In this document: positions 1-7,905 of the stretch, piece by piece
Layout of the letters: each line of letters begins with the position of its first letter
Position numbering within the stretch: position 1 is the stretch's first letter
Assembly (NCBI GenBank): GCA_018266965.1
Contig: JAFDZJ010000005.1
Location: forward strand, 1 to 9,958
Length of the DNA stretch: 9,958 nucleotides
Origin: Bacteroidota bacterium
Lineage (GTDB): Bacteria > Bacteroidota > Bacteroidia > Flavobacteriales > Weeksellaceae
Reading direction: 5' to 3'
Program-made: the position numbers and the translations under genes
The notes under the pieces: model-generated
The model's input: the letters and a program-made list of their open reading frames with translations, nothing else
Told to the model about the DNA's origin: nothing
Database searches by the model: none

Positions 1-1
1 T

Positions 2-1984
2 ATGGAAACGAAAAAAGAAGAACCGAAAGAAAATGGTTTGGATCTCGCTTCAATGGACAAATCTGTAAGACCACAGGACGATTTCTATAACTTCGTGAAT
101 GGAAATTGGATGAAAACCGCCAAAATCCCTGCCGACAAATCTACATGGGGAAGTTTCAACAAATTAGCAGAAGATACGGATAACAACTCCATGACTATCC
201 TCAACAACCTACTTCAGGACAAATTCAGTCCAGGAAGCGAAGGAAAAAAAATCCAAGATTTGTATGCTACTTATATGGATATGACCAAAAGAAATGCCGA
301 TGGAATACAACCCATAAAATCTGATTTGTCCAAAATAGATGCTATAAAAAATATGGCTGAACTACAAAAATATTTAATAGCAGCCACCAAAGATGGAGAT
401 AACACTCTCTATTCTTGGGGAGTAGAAGCTGATATGAAAAACAGTAAAATGAATGCTGTATATCTTGGTAATCCAGAGTTAGGTTTGGGAAGAGATTATT
501 ACCAAAAAACAAATCCTAAAAATACCGAAACTCTAACAAAATATACCGAATATGTAAGTACACTATTACAAGTATTGGGTTACAAAAATTCAGGAGAAAC
601 TGCAAAAAAAATTGTGGACTTCGAAAAGAAAATTGCTAATACCTACCTCACCAACGAACAAGTTAGAGATGCTACATTGCAATACAATCCGATGACAATG
701 CCACAACTGAATAAAATTGTGAAAACTGTAAATATCCCGGACTACCTGAAAAATGTTGGGGTAAACACGGATAAAGTCATCATTGGAGAAAAAAAATTCT
801 ATGAAAATTTTGATAAACTTATCAACGAAAAAAATCTTCCCATTATAAAAGATTATCTCAAATTTCATTTACTTGCAAACTCTGCCAGTTATCTAACACA
901 AGATTTGGATAACAAAAAATTCGATTTTTATGGCAAATACCTCAACGGACAACAAGAGCAAAGAGCATTGAATAAAAGAGCCTATCAACTCATCAATGGT
1001 AGTTTGGGCGAGGCATTTGGAAAATTATATGTTGAAAAATATTTTCCAGCTTCTGCAAAAACTCAAATGATAGAAATTATTGACTATCTCAAAAAAAGTT
1101 TTGCATTGCATATCCAAAACCTCAATTGGATGTCCAATACCACAAAAGAAAAAGCACTTAACAAGCTCAACAAATTTACCGTGAAAGTTGCTTATCCGGA
1201 CAAATGGAAAGATTATTCCAAATTGGTAATAGTATCCGAAAAGGATGGAGGTTCCATCTACAAAAATCTACAAAACATCAATGAATGGCAATACCAAAGA
1301 GATTTGGATAAAATCGGAAAACCAGTAGATAAAACAGAATGGGGAATGACTCCACAAACCGTGAATGCCTACTACAATCCATTGAACAACGAAATTGTTT
1401 TTCCTGCTGCTATACTACAACCTCCTTTCTTTAATCCAAAAGCAGATCCTGCTGTTAATTTTGGTGGAATTGGTGCTGTAATTGGTCATGAAATTACTCA
1501 CGGTTTCGATGATTCCGGAGCACAATTCGATGCCGATGGAAATCTTACAGATTGGTGGACTCCTGCTGATAAAGCAAATTTCGAAAAAGTAACCAAATCT
1601 CTTGCAACTCAATATGACCAGTACGAACCTGTAAAAGGTACAAAAGTGAATGGTACTTTTACCAATGGCGAAAATATTGCAGACCTTGGTGGAGTAAATA
1701 TCTCTTATGATGCTCTACAATTGTATCTGAAAGACCATGGAAATCCAGGGTTAATCAGTGGATACACTCAAGATCAAAGATTTTTCTTAAGTTGGGCAAC
1801 CGTTTGGAAAACACTACAAAAAGAAAGTGCTTTGATTAACCAAATAAAAACCAACGAACATTCTCCCGGACTATACAGAGCTTTTGGACCATTGGTAAAC
1901 ACCGATGCTTGGTACAAAGCTTTTGATGTGAAACCTGGCGATCAACTCTACAAAAAACCAGAGGATAGAATAAAAATTTGGTAA
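2..1984 (+). CDS. pepO: M13 family zinc metallopeptidase (PepO/neprilysin-like), probably 5'-partial
   Basis: Zinc endopeptidase that cleaves short peptides outside the cytoplasm. Seen: the HExxH zinc motif HEITH at residues 496-500, the second zinc-ligand motif GENIAD with E557 and D561, the substrate-binding strand NAYYNP at 455-460, and the C-terminal HSPxxxR signature with H620 and R626. The protein ends in RIKIW, near the usual family C-terminus. The N-terminal helical M13 domain covers roughly residues 25-400 and the catalytic domain about 455-658. The frame is open from the window edge. The first Met is followed at once by a lysine/glutamate-rich linker and then the conserved M13 start (DDFYNFVNGNW, 26-36). 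Flavobacterial relatives carry a signal peptide or lipobox before such a linker, so I infer the true start lies upstream and that the Met at base 2 is internal. The family assignment is very secure; the 5' end is not. Confidence 0.95.
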   Translation: METKKEEPKENGLDLASMDKSVRPQDDFYNFVNGNWMKTAKIPADKSTWGSFNKLAEDTDNNSMTILNNLLQDKFSPGSEGKKIQDLYATYMDMTKRNADGIQPIKSDLSKIDAIKNMAELQKYLIAATKDGDNTLYSWGVEADMKNSKMNAVYLGNPELGLGRDYYQKTNPKNTETLTKYTEYVSTLLQVLGYKNSGETAKKIVDFEKKIANTYLTNEQVRDATLQYNPMTMPQLNKIVKTVNIPDYLKNVGVNTDKVIIGEKKFYENFDKLINEKNLPIIKDYLKFHLLANSASYLTQDLDNKKFDFYGKYLNGQQEQRALNKRAYQLINGSLGEAFGKLYVEKYFPASAKTQMIEIIDYLKKSFALHIQNLNWMSNTTKEKALNKLNKFTVKVAYPDKWKDYSKLVIVSEKDGGSIYKNLQNINEWQYQRDLDKIGKPVDKTEWGMTPQTVNAYYNPLNNEIVFPAAILQPPFFNPKADPAVNFGGIGAVIGHEITHGFDDSGAQFDADGNLTDWWTPADKANFEKVTKSLATQYDQYEPVKGTKVNGTFTNGENIADLGGVNISYDALQLYLKDHGNPGLISGYTQDQRFFLSWATVWKTLQKESALINQIKTNEHSPGLYRAFGPLVNTDAWYKAFDVKPGDQLYKKPEDRIKIW

Positions 1985-2002
1985 CTATTCTCTCATTAAT
2001 AT

Positions 2003-2037
2003 ACTTGTCGAGCTGTAATATACTCGACAAGTTTTTT
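2003..2037 (+). terminator. Rho-independent terminator after the M13 peptidase
   Basis: A perfect 10-bp inverted repeat, ACTTGTCGAG at 2003-2012 and CTCGACAAGT at 2023-2032, is separated by a 10-base AT-rich loop and runs into six T residues (2032-2037). It begins 18 bases after the peptidase stop codon. This is a standard intrinsic terminator and sets the downstream esterase apart as a separate transcription unit. Confidence 0.9.
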
Positions 2038-2159
2038 ATACAAACTTTTTAGACTATGTTTAAATTTTATATCTAAAAACATTTACAAAAAAATAGATAA
2101 GAAGTTTAAGAATGCTTAAAAATAAATATTTCGTTAAAATTTAATCAGACTCTTAAAAT

Positions 2160-2798
2160 ATGGAATTAAAATATATCGTTAGAGAACCCGAAAATATCAA
2201 TGCAAATACAACAATTTTGTTCATGATTCATGGATATGGAAGCAATGAACAAGATTTATTTTCTTTTGTACCAACCCTGCCCAAAGATTGGATTATTGTT
2301 AGTTACAGAGCTCCCAAAGACACCCAATTTGGTGGGTATTCTTGGTATGATATAGATTTCAACAATCCAGACAAATTTGTAGATGTAACACAAGCCAATG
2401 AATCACTCAACGCTTTGCTGAAAAGTATGCTCGATATTTCCAATCATTATGGACTGGTCAATAACCAAACACATATTTGTGGATTTTCTCAAGGTGGAGT
2501 TTTAACTTATGCTATGGCATTAAGTTGTCCGGAAATGTTCGATAAAATCGCTATACTAAGTGCTTATCCTGAAGAAAAACTTTTAAAAAATATTGTCAAA
2601 GACAAAAAAAAATTAGAACGACTTCGTTTTTTTGTTTCTCACGGTGCAGATGATGCTATTATCCCTTTCGATTGGGGAAAAAAAGGTGCAGACTTATTGT
2701 ACGATTTGAGTTGTTTCTTTACCTTCCGAGAGTATGACAATGGACATGGCATCAACCAAAAAAATTATATGGACCTAATGCACTTTTTAGAAAAGTAA
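2160..2798 (+). CDS. Alpha/beta-hydrolase, phospholipase/carboxylesterase family
   Basis: Cytoplasmic serine esterase of the small carboxylesterase/acyl-protein-thioesterase type, 212 residues, the usual size. Seen: oxyanion-hole motif HGYGSN at 24-29, nucleophile elbow GFSQGG at 108-113 with S110, catalytic Asp in HGADD at 161-165 (D165 by family alignment), and catalytic His in DNGHG with H196. All parts of the triad are present in the right order, so the enzyme should be active. The natural substrate cannot be read from sequence; family members hydrolyse short-chain acyl esters or lysophospholipids. There is no signal peptide. The ATG is preceded by an A-rich stretch and no Shine-Dalgarno sequence, normal for this phylum. 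The gene stands alone, 122 bp after the upstream terminator. No good promoter match was found; TAAATTTT at 2061-2068 is the closest but lacks the final G and a well-spaced -33 element. Confidence 0.88.
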   Translation: MELKYIVREPENINANTTILFMIHGYGSNEQDLFSFVPTLPKDWIIVSYRAPKDTQFGGYSWYDIDFNNPDKFVDVTQANESLNALLKSMLDISNHYGLVNNQTHICGFSQGGVLTYAMALSCPEMFDKIAILSAYPEEKLLKNIVKDKKKLERLRFFVSHGADDAIIPFDWGKKGADLLYDLSCFFTFREYDNGHGINQKNYMDLMHFLEK

Positions 2799-2972
2799 TT
2801 ATAATCTCCATACAATTAGGAAATTCTACAAGACAAAAAATAAAATATATGGAAATATAATCGAAAAATACAAGACTAATCCATTAAAAAATATAATATA
2901 ATTGGTTGATAAATGTAGAATTATTCATAGAAAATATTCGTTTTCCAAATACAAAAAAGCCTAATAGTAAAC

Positions 2973-3003
2973 TTTTATACTCCTTTACAAATTAGTAAAT
3001 TTG
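2973..3003 (+). promoter_or_regulatory. Probable Bacteroidota promoter of mutS2
   Basis: TAAATTTG at 2996-3003 matches the phylum's -7 consensus TAnnTTTG exactly. TTTT at 2973-2976, 19 bases upstream, is a three-of-four match to the -33 element TTTG. The -7 box ends only four bases before the GTG start at 3008, so transcription would begin almost on the start codon. The rest of the 209-bp gap after the esterase (2799-2972) is AT-rich; I see no gene, terminator or clear repeat in it. Confidence 0.5.
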
Positions 3004-3007
3004 CCAA

Positions 3008-5158
3008 GTGAAAATACAAAACTCCGACCTTTTAGAATTAGAATTTCCAACCTTACTTTCGGAAATTACACCTTATGCTTTTTCCTCAAAAATTGCAGAA
3101 TCCATCAATAGATTGCAACCATTGCCTCTGGAAATGGCAACCATCGCTTTGCAAAAAACTTCCGAATATCTCACTAGTTTGGAAAGTGATAACGCTATCC
3201 CTTTTGATGAGTATGATGATATTTTAGCAGAACTAAAAGTACTTCCCATAGAAAATTATAGGCTGGAAAATGCAGGATTTATCAAAATAAAATCCATAAC
3301 AGAACAAATTGGTAAGTTGCAGAAATTTTTTCCTACCATGGTTTCCATTTTTCCAATTTTATGTTCTGATGTACAAAAAATGGAATTCAAAAAAGAAATT
3401 ATCGATAAAATTGAAAAAGTATTCAATCGATTCGGAGAGGTAAAAAATGATGCTTCTCCAAATTTGAAAATCATACGAAACGAAATTCAGTTAGCAAAGA
3501 AACATATACAAGAAAATTTCAACAAAGCATTGTCCGGATTGGCATCTGGAGATTTTTTAGATGATATAAAAGAAAGTATTATAGACGACCAACGAGTATT
3601 GGCGGTAAAATCTGTTTTCAAAAAAAGAGTAAATGGTAGGGTTTTGGGAATGTCCAAAACTGGCTCTATAACCTTTATTCAGCCTGATTCTGTAGTAAAA
3701 CATCAATTCAAACTAAGAGAAGCCGAAGAAGAAGAAAAAAAAGAAATAGACAAACTCCTTCGGATACTTACCTCCGAAATTTCTATTTTCGCACCTGAGT
3801 TGGAAAGTTACCAATCCTATATTTTCGATTTGGATCTTACCCGTGCAAAAGCATTGTTTGCTGAAAAAATAGGTGGAATATTACCAAAAATTAATTCCCA
3901 TAAAACTCTAAAATTAATCCAAGCCTATCATCCACTTTTGCTATTAAGAAATCGAGAGGAAAATAAAGAAATTTTCTCCCAAAGTATTTCTCTTAATGAG
4001 CATAATCGGATTATTTGTATTTCTGGTCCCAATGCCGGAGGAAAATCCATCACACTGAAAACTGTAGGGCTATTACAACTCATGCTACAAAGTGGTATCC
4101 TAATTCCTGCTCATCCAAAGTCCGAAATGTTTTTCTTTGAGCAAATAATGACTGATATTGGCGACAATCAATCCATAGAAAATCATCTTTCTACTTATTC
4201 ATCAAGGTTAAAAAAAATGTCCGGAATCATAAGGACTTCCAATGAAAATACCCTTTTGTTGATAGACGAATTTGGTACAGGTTCCGATCCTGAACTAGGT
4301 GGTGCATTGGCAGAAAGTTTCTTGGAATTTTTTTATGAAAAAAAATCTTTTGCCATCATTAACACACACTATACCCATATAAAATTGGTAGTAGAACAAC
4401 TCCCGGCAGCTACCAATGCAGCGATGTTATTCGATGAAAATTCATTGGAACCTTTGTACAAATTAGAGGTGGGACAGGCAGGAAGTTCTTTTACATTTGA
4501 GGTGGCAGAAAAAAACAAAATCCCAAGATTCATCATCAGAAAAGCTAGAGAAAAAGTAGAAAAAGATGTGGTAAATTTGGATAAAACAATAGTAAAACTC
4601 CAACAAGAAAAATTTGAAGTCGAAAAGTTGAAATCCAATCTTTCTACACAAAAAAATTCGGTAGAAGACAAAAAAGAAAATTTGCAAAAACTAAATGAGC
4701 AATTGGAACAAAAACTCTTCAACTTCCAAAAACTGTACGAAGACGAACATCGTAAATTACAATTTGGTAACAAGATAGAGGGATTTATTTCTTCCTACAT
4801 TAGTGGAAAACCAAGAAAAGAGTTGGTAAAAGATTTTGTTAAAATTCTGGAGCAGGAAAAATTCAAAAAAATTGGCGAAAACAAAGATGAAACCAAGAAA
4901 TTGCAAGTCATCAAAAGAAAAATTACCCAACAATTAAAAAAAGTGGAGGTAATAGAAAAAATTGCAGAAACCCATGAAAAAATTGAAGTCCAAAAGAAAG
5001 AAGAAAGAAAATTGTGGATAAAAATTGGACAAAGAGTTCGGATTGTTGGCAGTACATCGGTTGGTACCATAGATCAAATACTGAAAAATGGAAAAGTTAT
5101 AGTGAATTATGGTACTTTCAAAACACAGATAGCAACAGATGAATTGGAAAGAATTTAA
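3008..5158 (+). CDS. mutS2: MutS2-family ATPase without the Smr nuclease domain
   Basis: MutS2 proteins are MutS relatives with no role in classical mismatch repair; they are linked to suppression of recombination and, in some bacteria, rescue of collided ribosomes. Seen: Walker A GPNAGGKS at 340-347, an ABC-type signature region with N387-Q388-S389 and S395-T396, Walker B LLLIDE at 416-421 with E421, and a long charged coiled-coil insertion at about 510-590. A small beta domain of KOW type occupies 672-716 (KIGQRVRIVG then GKVIVNYG), and the protein stops there. Full-length MutS2 is about 780 residues and ends in an Smr nuclease domain, absent here; as I recall, shorter forms of this kind also occur in other flavobacteria. 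The GTG start is chosen because an in-frame stop lies at 2996, the next Met is residue 43, and residues 1-20 already match the family N-terminus. Confidence 0.93.
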   Translation: MKIQNSDLLELEFPTLLSEITPYAFSSKIAESINRLQPLPLEMATIALQKTSEYLTSLESDNAIPFDEYDDILAELKVLPIENYRLENAGFIKIKSITEQIGKLQKFFPTMVSIFPILCSDVQKMEFKKEIIDKIEKVFNRFGEVKNDASPNLKIIRNEIQLAKKHIQENFNKALSGLASGDFLDDIKESIIDDQRVLAVKSVFKKRVNGRVLGMSKTGSITFIQPDSVVKHQFKLREAEEEEKKEIDKLLRILTSEISIFAPELESYQSYIFDLDLTRAKALFAEKIGGILPKINSHKTLKLIQAYHPLLLLRNREENKEIFSQSISLNEHNRIICISGPNAGGKSITLKTVGLLQLMLQSGILIPAHPKSEMFFFEQIMTDIGDNQSIENHLSTYSSRLKKMSGIIRTSNENTLLLIDEFGTGSDPELGGALAESFLEFFYEKKSFAIINTHYTHIKLVVEQLPAATNAAMLFDENSLEPLYKLEVGQAGSSFTFEVAEKNKIPRFIIRKAREKVEKDVVNLDKTIVKLQQEKFEVEKLKSNLSTQKNSVEDKKENLQKLNEQLEQKLFNFQKLYEDEHRKLQFGNKIEGFISSYISGKPRKELVKDFVKILEQEKFKKIGENKDETKKLQVIKRKITQQLKKVEVIEKIAETHEKIEVQKKEERKLWIKIGQRVRIVGSTSVGTIDQILKNGKVIVNYGTFKTQIATDELERI

Positions 5159-5190
5159 AAAAAAATGTGTTTCAATTGATAGATTTTTTT
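5159..5190. terminator. Possible weak bidirectional A/T-stem terminator
   Basis: In the 41-bp gap between the convergent genes, AAAAAAAT (5159-5166) can pair with ATTTTTTT (5183-5190) around a 16-base loop, giving an A-run and a T-run that could serve both strands. The stem has no G-C pairs, so support is weak. Confidence 0.3.
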
Positions 5191-5199
5191 AGTGGACAA

Positions 5200-6405
5200 T
5201 TAATATAATACAGGTGTTGAAATGTTAGATGCTTGTATTTTTTTTGGATTAGCAAGTTCTTCCATTTTTGTTTGCCAGTAAGATATTTTTGTTTCTACGA
5301 TGAGTGTCGATAGTTTTTTAGAAATTTTTCTTTGTTGTTTTGAATAGGGAAATAATGTGTAATAATAAATGATACTGTAATATTTTTGCCATCCAATAGT
5401 GAGGAATTCAAGGTTTATTTCAGATAAAATGGATTGTGATAGTTCGTGATTTCCGAGTATTTGGTAAGCTCTGGCAGAAAGGATGAGCCATACTTGTTGG
5501 TGGCTGATTTTTCTTTTTTCGGGGACGAAGCTTTGGTCCGGGTATTTTTGTGTTGTTTGATTTTCCAGTAGATATTGTATTTCGGCTTTTCTTTGGGTGT
5601 AGATGAGTTCTTCTAACACCATATATTCAAAACTGCAAACGGAAGATTCGGATTGGGAGAGGTAAAAGGTTCTGGCTTTTTTCATTTCTTCAAAATAGTT
5701 TTTGAATAAGTTTTCATCGCCTATTTTATCAGCATAAAGGAGCATGATGCCGTATTTTCTACCGGCAGGAATTACGAAAACATCTTTTCCGATGGGTGTT
5801 TCCACAATTTTTTGGTAATAGAGTTGCATCAATTCGTCATTAGAAGAAAGGAAAGCTGCATGGAAAAGAAAACCATAGGCAAAAAGTTTTGCTTCGTGTG
5901 AGTTGTTGTGTTTCAGGTATTCTTGAAAATATAAAATATAAGGTGTACAAAGCAAATCCCGCATAGGGTGGTGTTCCATAAAATATTTCCTTGCCATAGG
6001 ATTTTCCAATAATTGATGTAGGGAATTCATCAAAAGTTGTGGCGAATCTATGAGTTGGTGACAGAGTTCTTCGCTGATTTGGAAGAAATTATTTTGAAAT
6101 TCGTCTTTGTGTTGAAATTGGAAATAGCGGTCGAGATCGTTGAGAGATTTTTTGTTTTTAAAATCTTCATAATCTTGATAGTAGCAATATTGGGACAGAC
6201 AATTGAGGCTGTGTTTGTTGAAGCCGCCATCATATTTTATGAGTTTGTACATCCTTCTGATGCTTTGTGAAGTAAGTTGAATAGAGAAGTTAGTAGCCAA
6301 TTCTTGGGAGAGTTTTTCACATTCCGTTGCGGAAGTTATTTTGCAACCCAATTGGATTTCTACTTCTTCTAAAAGCATTTGGAAATATCTTTCTTCGGTA
6401 ATCAT
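5200..6405 (-). CDS. Hypothetical protein with N-terminal HTH-like module and helical repeat-like body
   Basis: Not a protein I can name; 401 residues, soluble, no signal peptide or membrane segment. Residues about 28-82 (ECEKLSQELATNF, then QSIRRMYKLIK, then LNCLSQYCYYQDYEDF) resemble a compact helical N-terminal module that I recall from several Bacteroidota proteins of unknown function: a short helix, a T/S-Q-[ST]-[IL]-RR helix, and a 'LS-YC-Y-[DN]YEDF' closing helix. The RR-containing helix makes DNA binding plausible. Residues about 90-390 are almost wholly helical, rich in aromatic residues and leucine, and could be degenerate TPR-like helical pairs. The reading frame is intact with an ATG at 6405-6403 (minus strand). 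It converges on mutS2 and diverges from the cluster beginning at 6619, with which it shares a 213-bp upstream gap. A regulator acting on that gap is possible but unproven. Confidence 0.8.
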   Translation of the reverse strand: MITEERYFQMLLEEVEIQLGCKITSATECEKLSQELATNFSIQLTSQSIRRMYKLIKYDGGFNKHSLNCLSQYCYYQDYEDFKNKKSLNDLDRYFQFQHKDEFQNNFFQISEELCHQLIDSPQLLMNSLHQLLENPMARKYFMEHHPMRDLLCTPYILYFQEYLKHNNSHEAKLFAYGFLFHAAFLSSNDELMQLYYQKIVETPIGKDVFVIPAGRKYGIMLLYADKIGDENLFKNYFEEMKKARTFYLSQSESSVCSFEYMVLEELIYTQRKAEIQYLLENQTTQKYPDQSFVPEKRKISHQQVWLILSARAYQILGNHELSQSILSEINLEFLTIGWQKYYSIIYYYTLFPYSKQQRKISKKLSTLIVETKISYWQTKMEELANPKKIQASNISTPVLY

Positions 6406-6422
6406 TTAGTTTTTTTTTAAGA

Positions 6423-6449
6423 ATAATCTGTTGAAAATATTCAGATTAT
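6423..6449. repeat. Inverted repeat, candidate operator or leader hairpin
   Basis: ATAATCTG (6423-6430) and CAGATTAT (6442-6449) form a perfect 8-bp inverted repeat with an 11-base spacer. It begins 18 bases before the start codon of the minus-strand gene. A further copy of the half-site, TCAGATTA, lies at 6553-6560, shortly upstream of the promoter of the plus-strand cluster. The shared half-site on both sides of the divergent gap suggests a protein-binding site. Confidence 0.4.
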
Positions 6450-6463
6450 AAAAATATAGAATT

Positions 6464-6480
6464 TTGTACAAAGTTGTACA
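6464..6480. repeat. Phased direct repeat TTGTACA x2, candidate binding site
   Basis: TTGTACA occurs at 6464-6470 and 6474-6480, a 10-bp period, so the two copies lie on the same face of the helix. Each contains the palindromic core TGTACA, and the first extends to the perfect palindrome TTGTACAA. It lies mid-way in the divergent intergenic region. Factor unknown. Confidence 0.4.
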
Positions 6481-6566
6481 CGGTTTATTAAGAAATTTTA
6501 ACATAATTTTCAAAAAATATTTAAGAATAGAAAGAAAGTTGTCAAATAATTTTCAGATTACCCGTT

Positions 6567-6592
6567 TTTGACCGACTGCTCTATTAATTTTG
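6567..6592 (+). promoter_or_regulatory. Probable promoter of the DUF1232-WYL-GTPase cluster
   Basis: TAATTTTG at 6585-6592 is an exact match to the Bacteroidota -7 consensus TAnnTTTG. A -33-like TTTG is at 6567-6570, but the spacing of 14 bases is shorter than the usual ~19. Transcription would start near 6597, giving a leader of about 20 bases before the ATG at 6619. Confidence 0.5.
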
Positions 6593-6605
6593 CGGTATTA
6601 ATTTT
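6582..6605 (+). repeat. 10-bp direct repeat over the promoter and leader
   Basis: TATTAATTTT is present twice, at 6582-6591 and 6596-6605, separated by GCGG. The first copy overlaps the -7 element; the second falls at the predicted transcription start. It could be an operator or a chance duplication in AT-rich DNA. Confidence 0.35.
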
Positions 6606-6618
6606 AAAAAATACAACA

Positions 6619-6993
6619 ATGAACGAGCAATTAACCAACAAAGCTCTCGCTTTATTAGAGGGGTTTAAAAAGAAAAAAGTAACTGAAGAAGATTTGCAAA
6701 ATGCAGAAATGTGTGTTTATAGAATGCCTGAGAACAATACAAAAGAGGATTTTAAACTTTTATTAAAAATGTTTAGAGATGTTTTGCAAGGAAGATGGAA
6801 TCTCAATTGGAAAAGTTACGCAATATTGGGTGCGGCTATTTTATATGTCGTTTCGCCAATAGATGCCATTCCGGATTTTATCCCGTTTTTGGGTTGGATA
6901 GATGATGCTTGGGTAATAGCGATGGTAGTGGGAAGTTTGGTTTTGGAAATTAATGCGTATAAAATGTCAAAAGAAACTTTCATCATACACTAA
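6619..6993 (+). CDS. DUF1232 (YkvA-like) protein, first copy
   Basis: A 124-residue protein whose C-terminal half carries the DUF1232/YkvA signature: YVVSPIDAIPDFIPFLGWID from Y76, with the conserved S79-P80, D82, P85-D86, P89, G92-W93 and D95-D96. The hydrophobic stretches around 66-79 and 97-110 may be membrane-associated. The N-terminal 60 residues are charged and helical. The molecular function of DUF1232 is not established. The frame is open further upstream to a TTG at 6568, but that region overlaps the promoter element TAATTTTG, and the ATG at 6619 has a typical A-rich leader (TTTAAAAA at 6603-6610), so I chose the ATG. It is the first gene of a co-directional run; the WYL gene follows after 15 bp. 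Confidence 0.85.
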   Translation: MNEQLTNKALALLEGFKKKKVTEEDLQNAEMCVYRMPENNTKEDFKLLLKMFRDVLQGRWNLNWKSYAILGAAILYVVSPIDAIPDFIPFLGWIDDAWVIAMVVGSLVLEINAYKMSKETFIIH

Positions 6994-7008
6994 ATAAGAG
7001 TAAATAAA

Positions 7009-7905
7009 ATGGGACAGAAGCAGCAGATATTTAGAATTTTATGGTTGGTGGATCAATTTTCCAATCCCTCCAAAGGATATACTTACGAAGAGGTAAAAAA
7101 TAAAATAGAGAATGAGCAGAAGTTAGAAATTTCTTATTCTGAAAAAACTTTTCGTTTAGATCGAGGGATTTTGAAGTCGGTTTTTGATATGGAAATAGTC
7201 TATAAACAGAATGGAAAAAAATATAGTTTAAAAGAAACTTCCGAGGATACTTATCGTTTTATAGGCGAGTCGCTTTTGTTGGTCTATGCCAGTAAAGAGT
7301 TGAAAAACCAAAAAGAAGTGATGCTTTTCCAGGAAAACAAAGCCAAAGGTTTGGAGCATCTTTATGAGTTGATAGAAGCGATAAAATTGAAGAAAATCAT
7401 CAGTTGCAACCATTCCAAATTTTGGGATACCCTCATCGAAAAAAAAATCTTGGAACCTTATGCTTTGAAAGAGTTTGAAAACCGTTGGTATCTTTTGGCT
7501 ATGGATAGAACGAAAAATGACGGTCGATTGAGAACTTATGGTTTGGATAGGATTTCGGATTTGGAAATTTCCAATTCTACCTTTACAAAAGAAGATGTAG
7601 ATGTTACGATGGCTTTTAAAAATTCTTTCGGAATTATTTCCAGTTTGGGTCAAGAGCCTGAAACCATTGTTTTGTCTTTTGATGCCGAACAAGGGAAATA
7701 TATAAAAGCCTTGCCTCTACATTCTTCTCAAAAGATATTGGTAGATAACGCAGAGGAATTGCAGATAGAACTGAAATTGGTGCCTTCTTATGATTTCTAC
7801 CAAGAGCTTCTGAAACAGGCAGGAAGAATGAAAGTAATTGCTCCGAAGTCTGTAAAAGAAGAATATATCAACTGGTTGAAAAAAGGCTTAGAACTGAATA
7901 ACTAA
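7009..7905 (+). CDS. WYL-domain transcriptional regulator
   Basis: A 298-residue ligand-responsive transcription factor of the WYL family. Seen: an N-terminal winged-HTH-like region (about 1-75), a linker with helices (75-125), and a WYL domain at about 130-200. That domain holds W160-Y161-L162 inside the typical EPYALKEFENRWYLLAMD context, then the RLRTYGLDRIS strand with conserved arginines. A C-terminal extension at about 215-295 matches the WCX region (FYQELLKQAGRMKVIAPKS). WYL proteins bind nucleic acids or nucleotides and many repress defence operons (CapW of CBASS and BrxR of BREX are known examples). Its position as second gene suggests that it controls its own operon, perhaps through the repeats between 6423 and 6605. 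The ATG is preceded by an A-rich spacer. The domain call is firm; target and ligand are unknown. Confidence 0.88.
   Translation: MGQKQQIFRILWLVDQFSNPSKGYTYEEVKNKIENEQKLEISYSEKTFRLDRGILKSVFDMEIVYKQNGKKYSLKETSEDTYRFIGESLLLVYASKELKNQKEVMLFQENKAKGLEHLYELIEAIKLKKIISCNHSKFWDTLIEKKILEPYALKEFENRWYLLAMDRTKNDGRLRTYGLDRISDLEISNSTFTKEDVDVTMAFKNSFGIISSLGQEPETIVLSFDAEQGKYIKALPLHSSQKILVDNAEELQIELKLVPSYDFYQELLKQAGRMKVIAPKSVKEEYINWLKKGLELNN

Noticed and set aside
2105..2120. Small inverted repeat TTTAAG-AATG-CTTAAA upstream of the esterase gene
   Set aside because: Only 6 bp with one G-C pair; expected by chance in DNA this AT-rich and without a T-run.
4369..4773. Open frames of 70-130 codons antisense to mutS2, the M13 peptidase, the WYL gene and the UDG-like gene
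   Set aside because: They lie opposite well-supported genes, have low-complexity phenylalanine/serine-rich products typical of antisense frames in AT-rich DNA, and have no recognisable motif.
6037..6270. Plus-strand open frame within the minus-strand 401-residue gene
   Set aside because: Product is a hydrophobic shadow of the real gene, with no motif and no leader.
6444..6476. TATAAT-like and TTTG-like pair on the minus strand with 18-bp spacing, as promoter of the 401-residue gene
   Set aside because: The box resembles the E. coli -10, not the phylum's TAnnTTTG, and overlaps the inverted repeat; no exact consensus match was found on that strand of the gap.
6568..6618. N-terminal extension of the first DUF1232 protein from a TTG start
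   Set aside because: The region carries the -7 promoter element TAATTTTG and a repeat, and the added 17 residues do not resemble the family; the ATG at 6619 has a typical A-rich leader.
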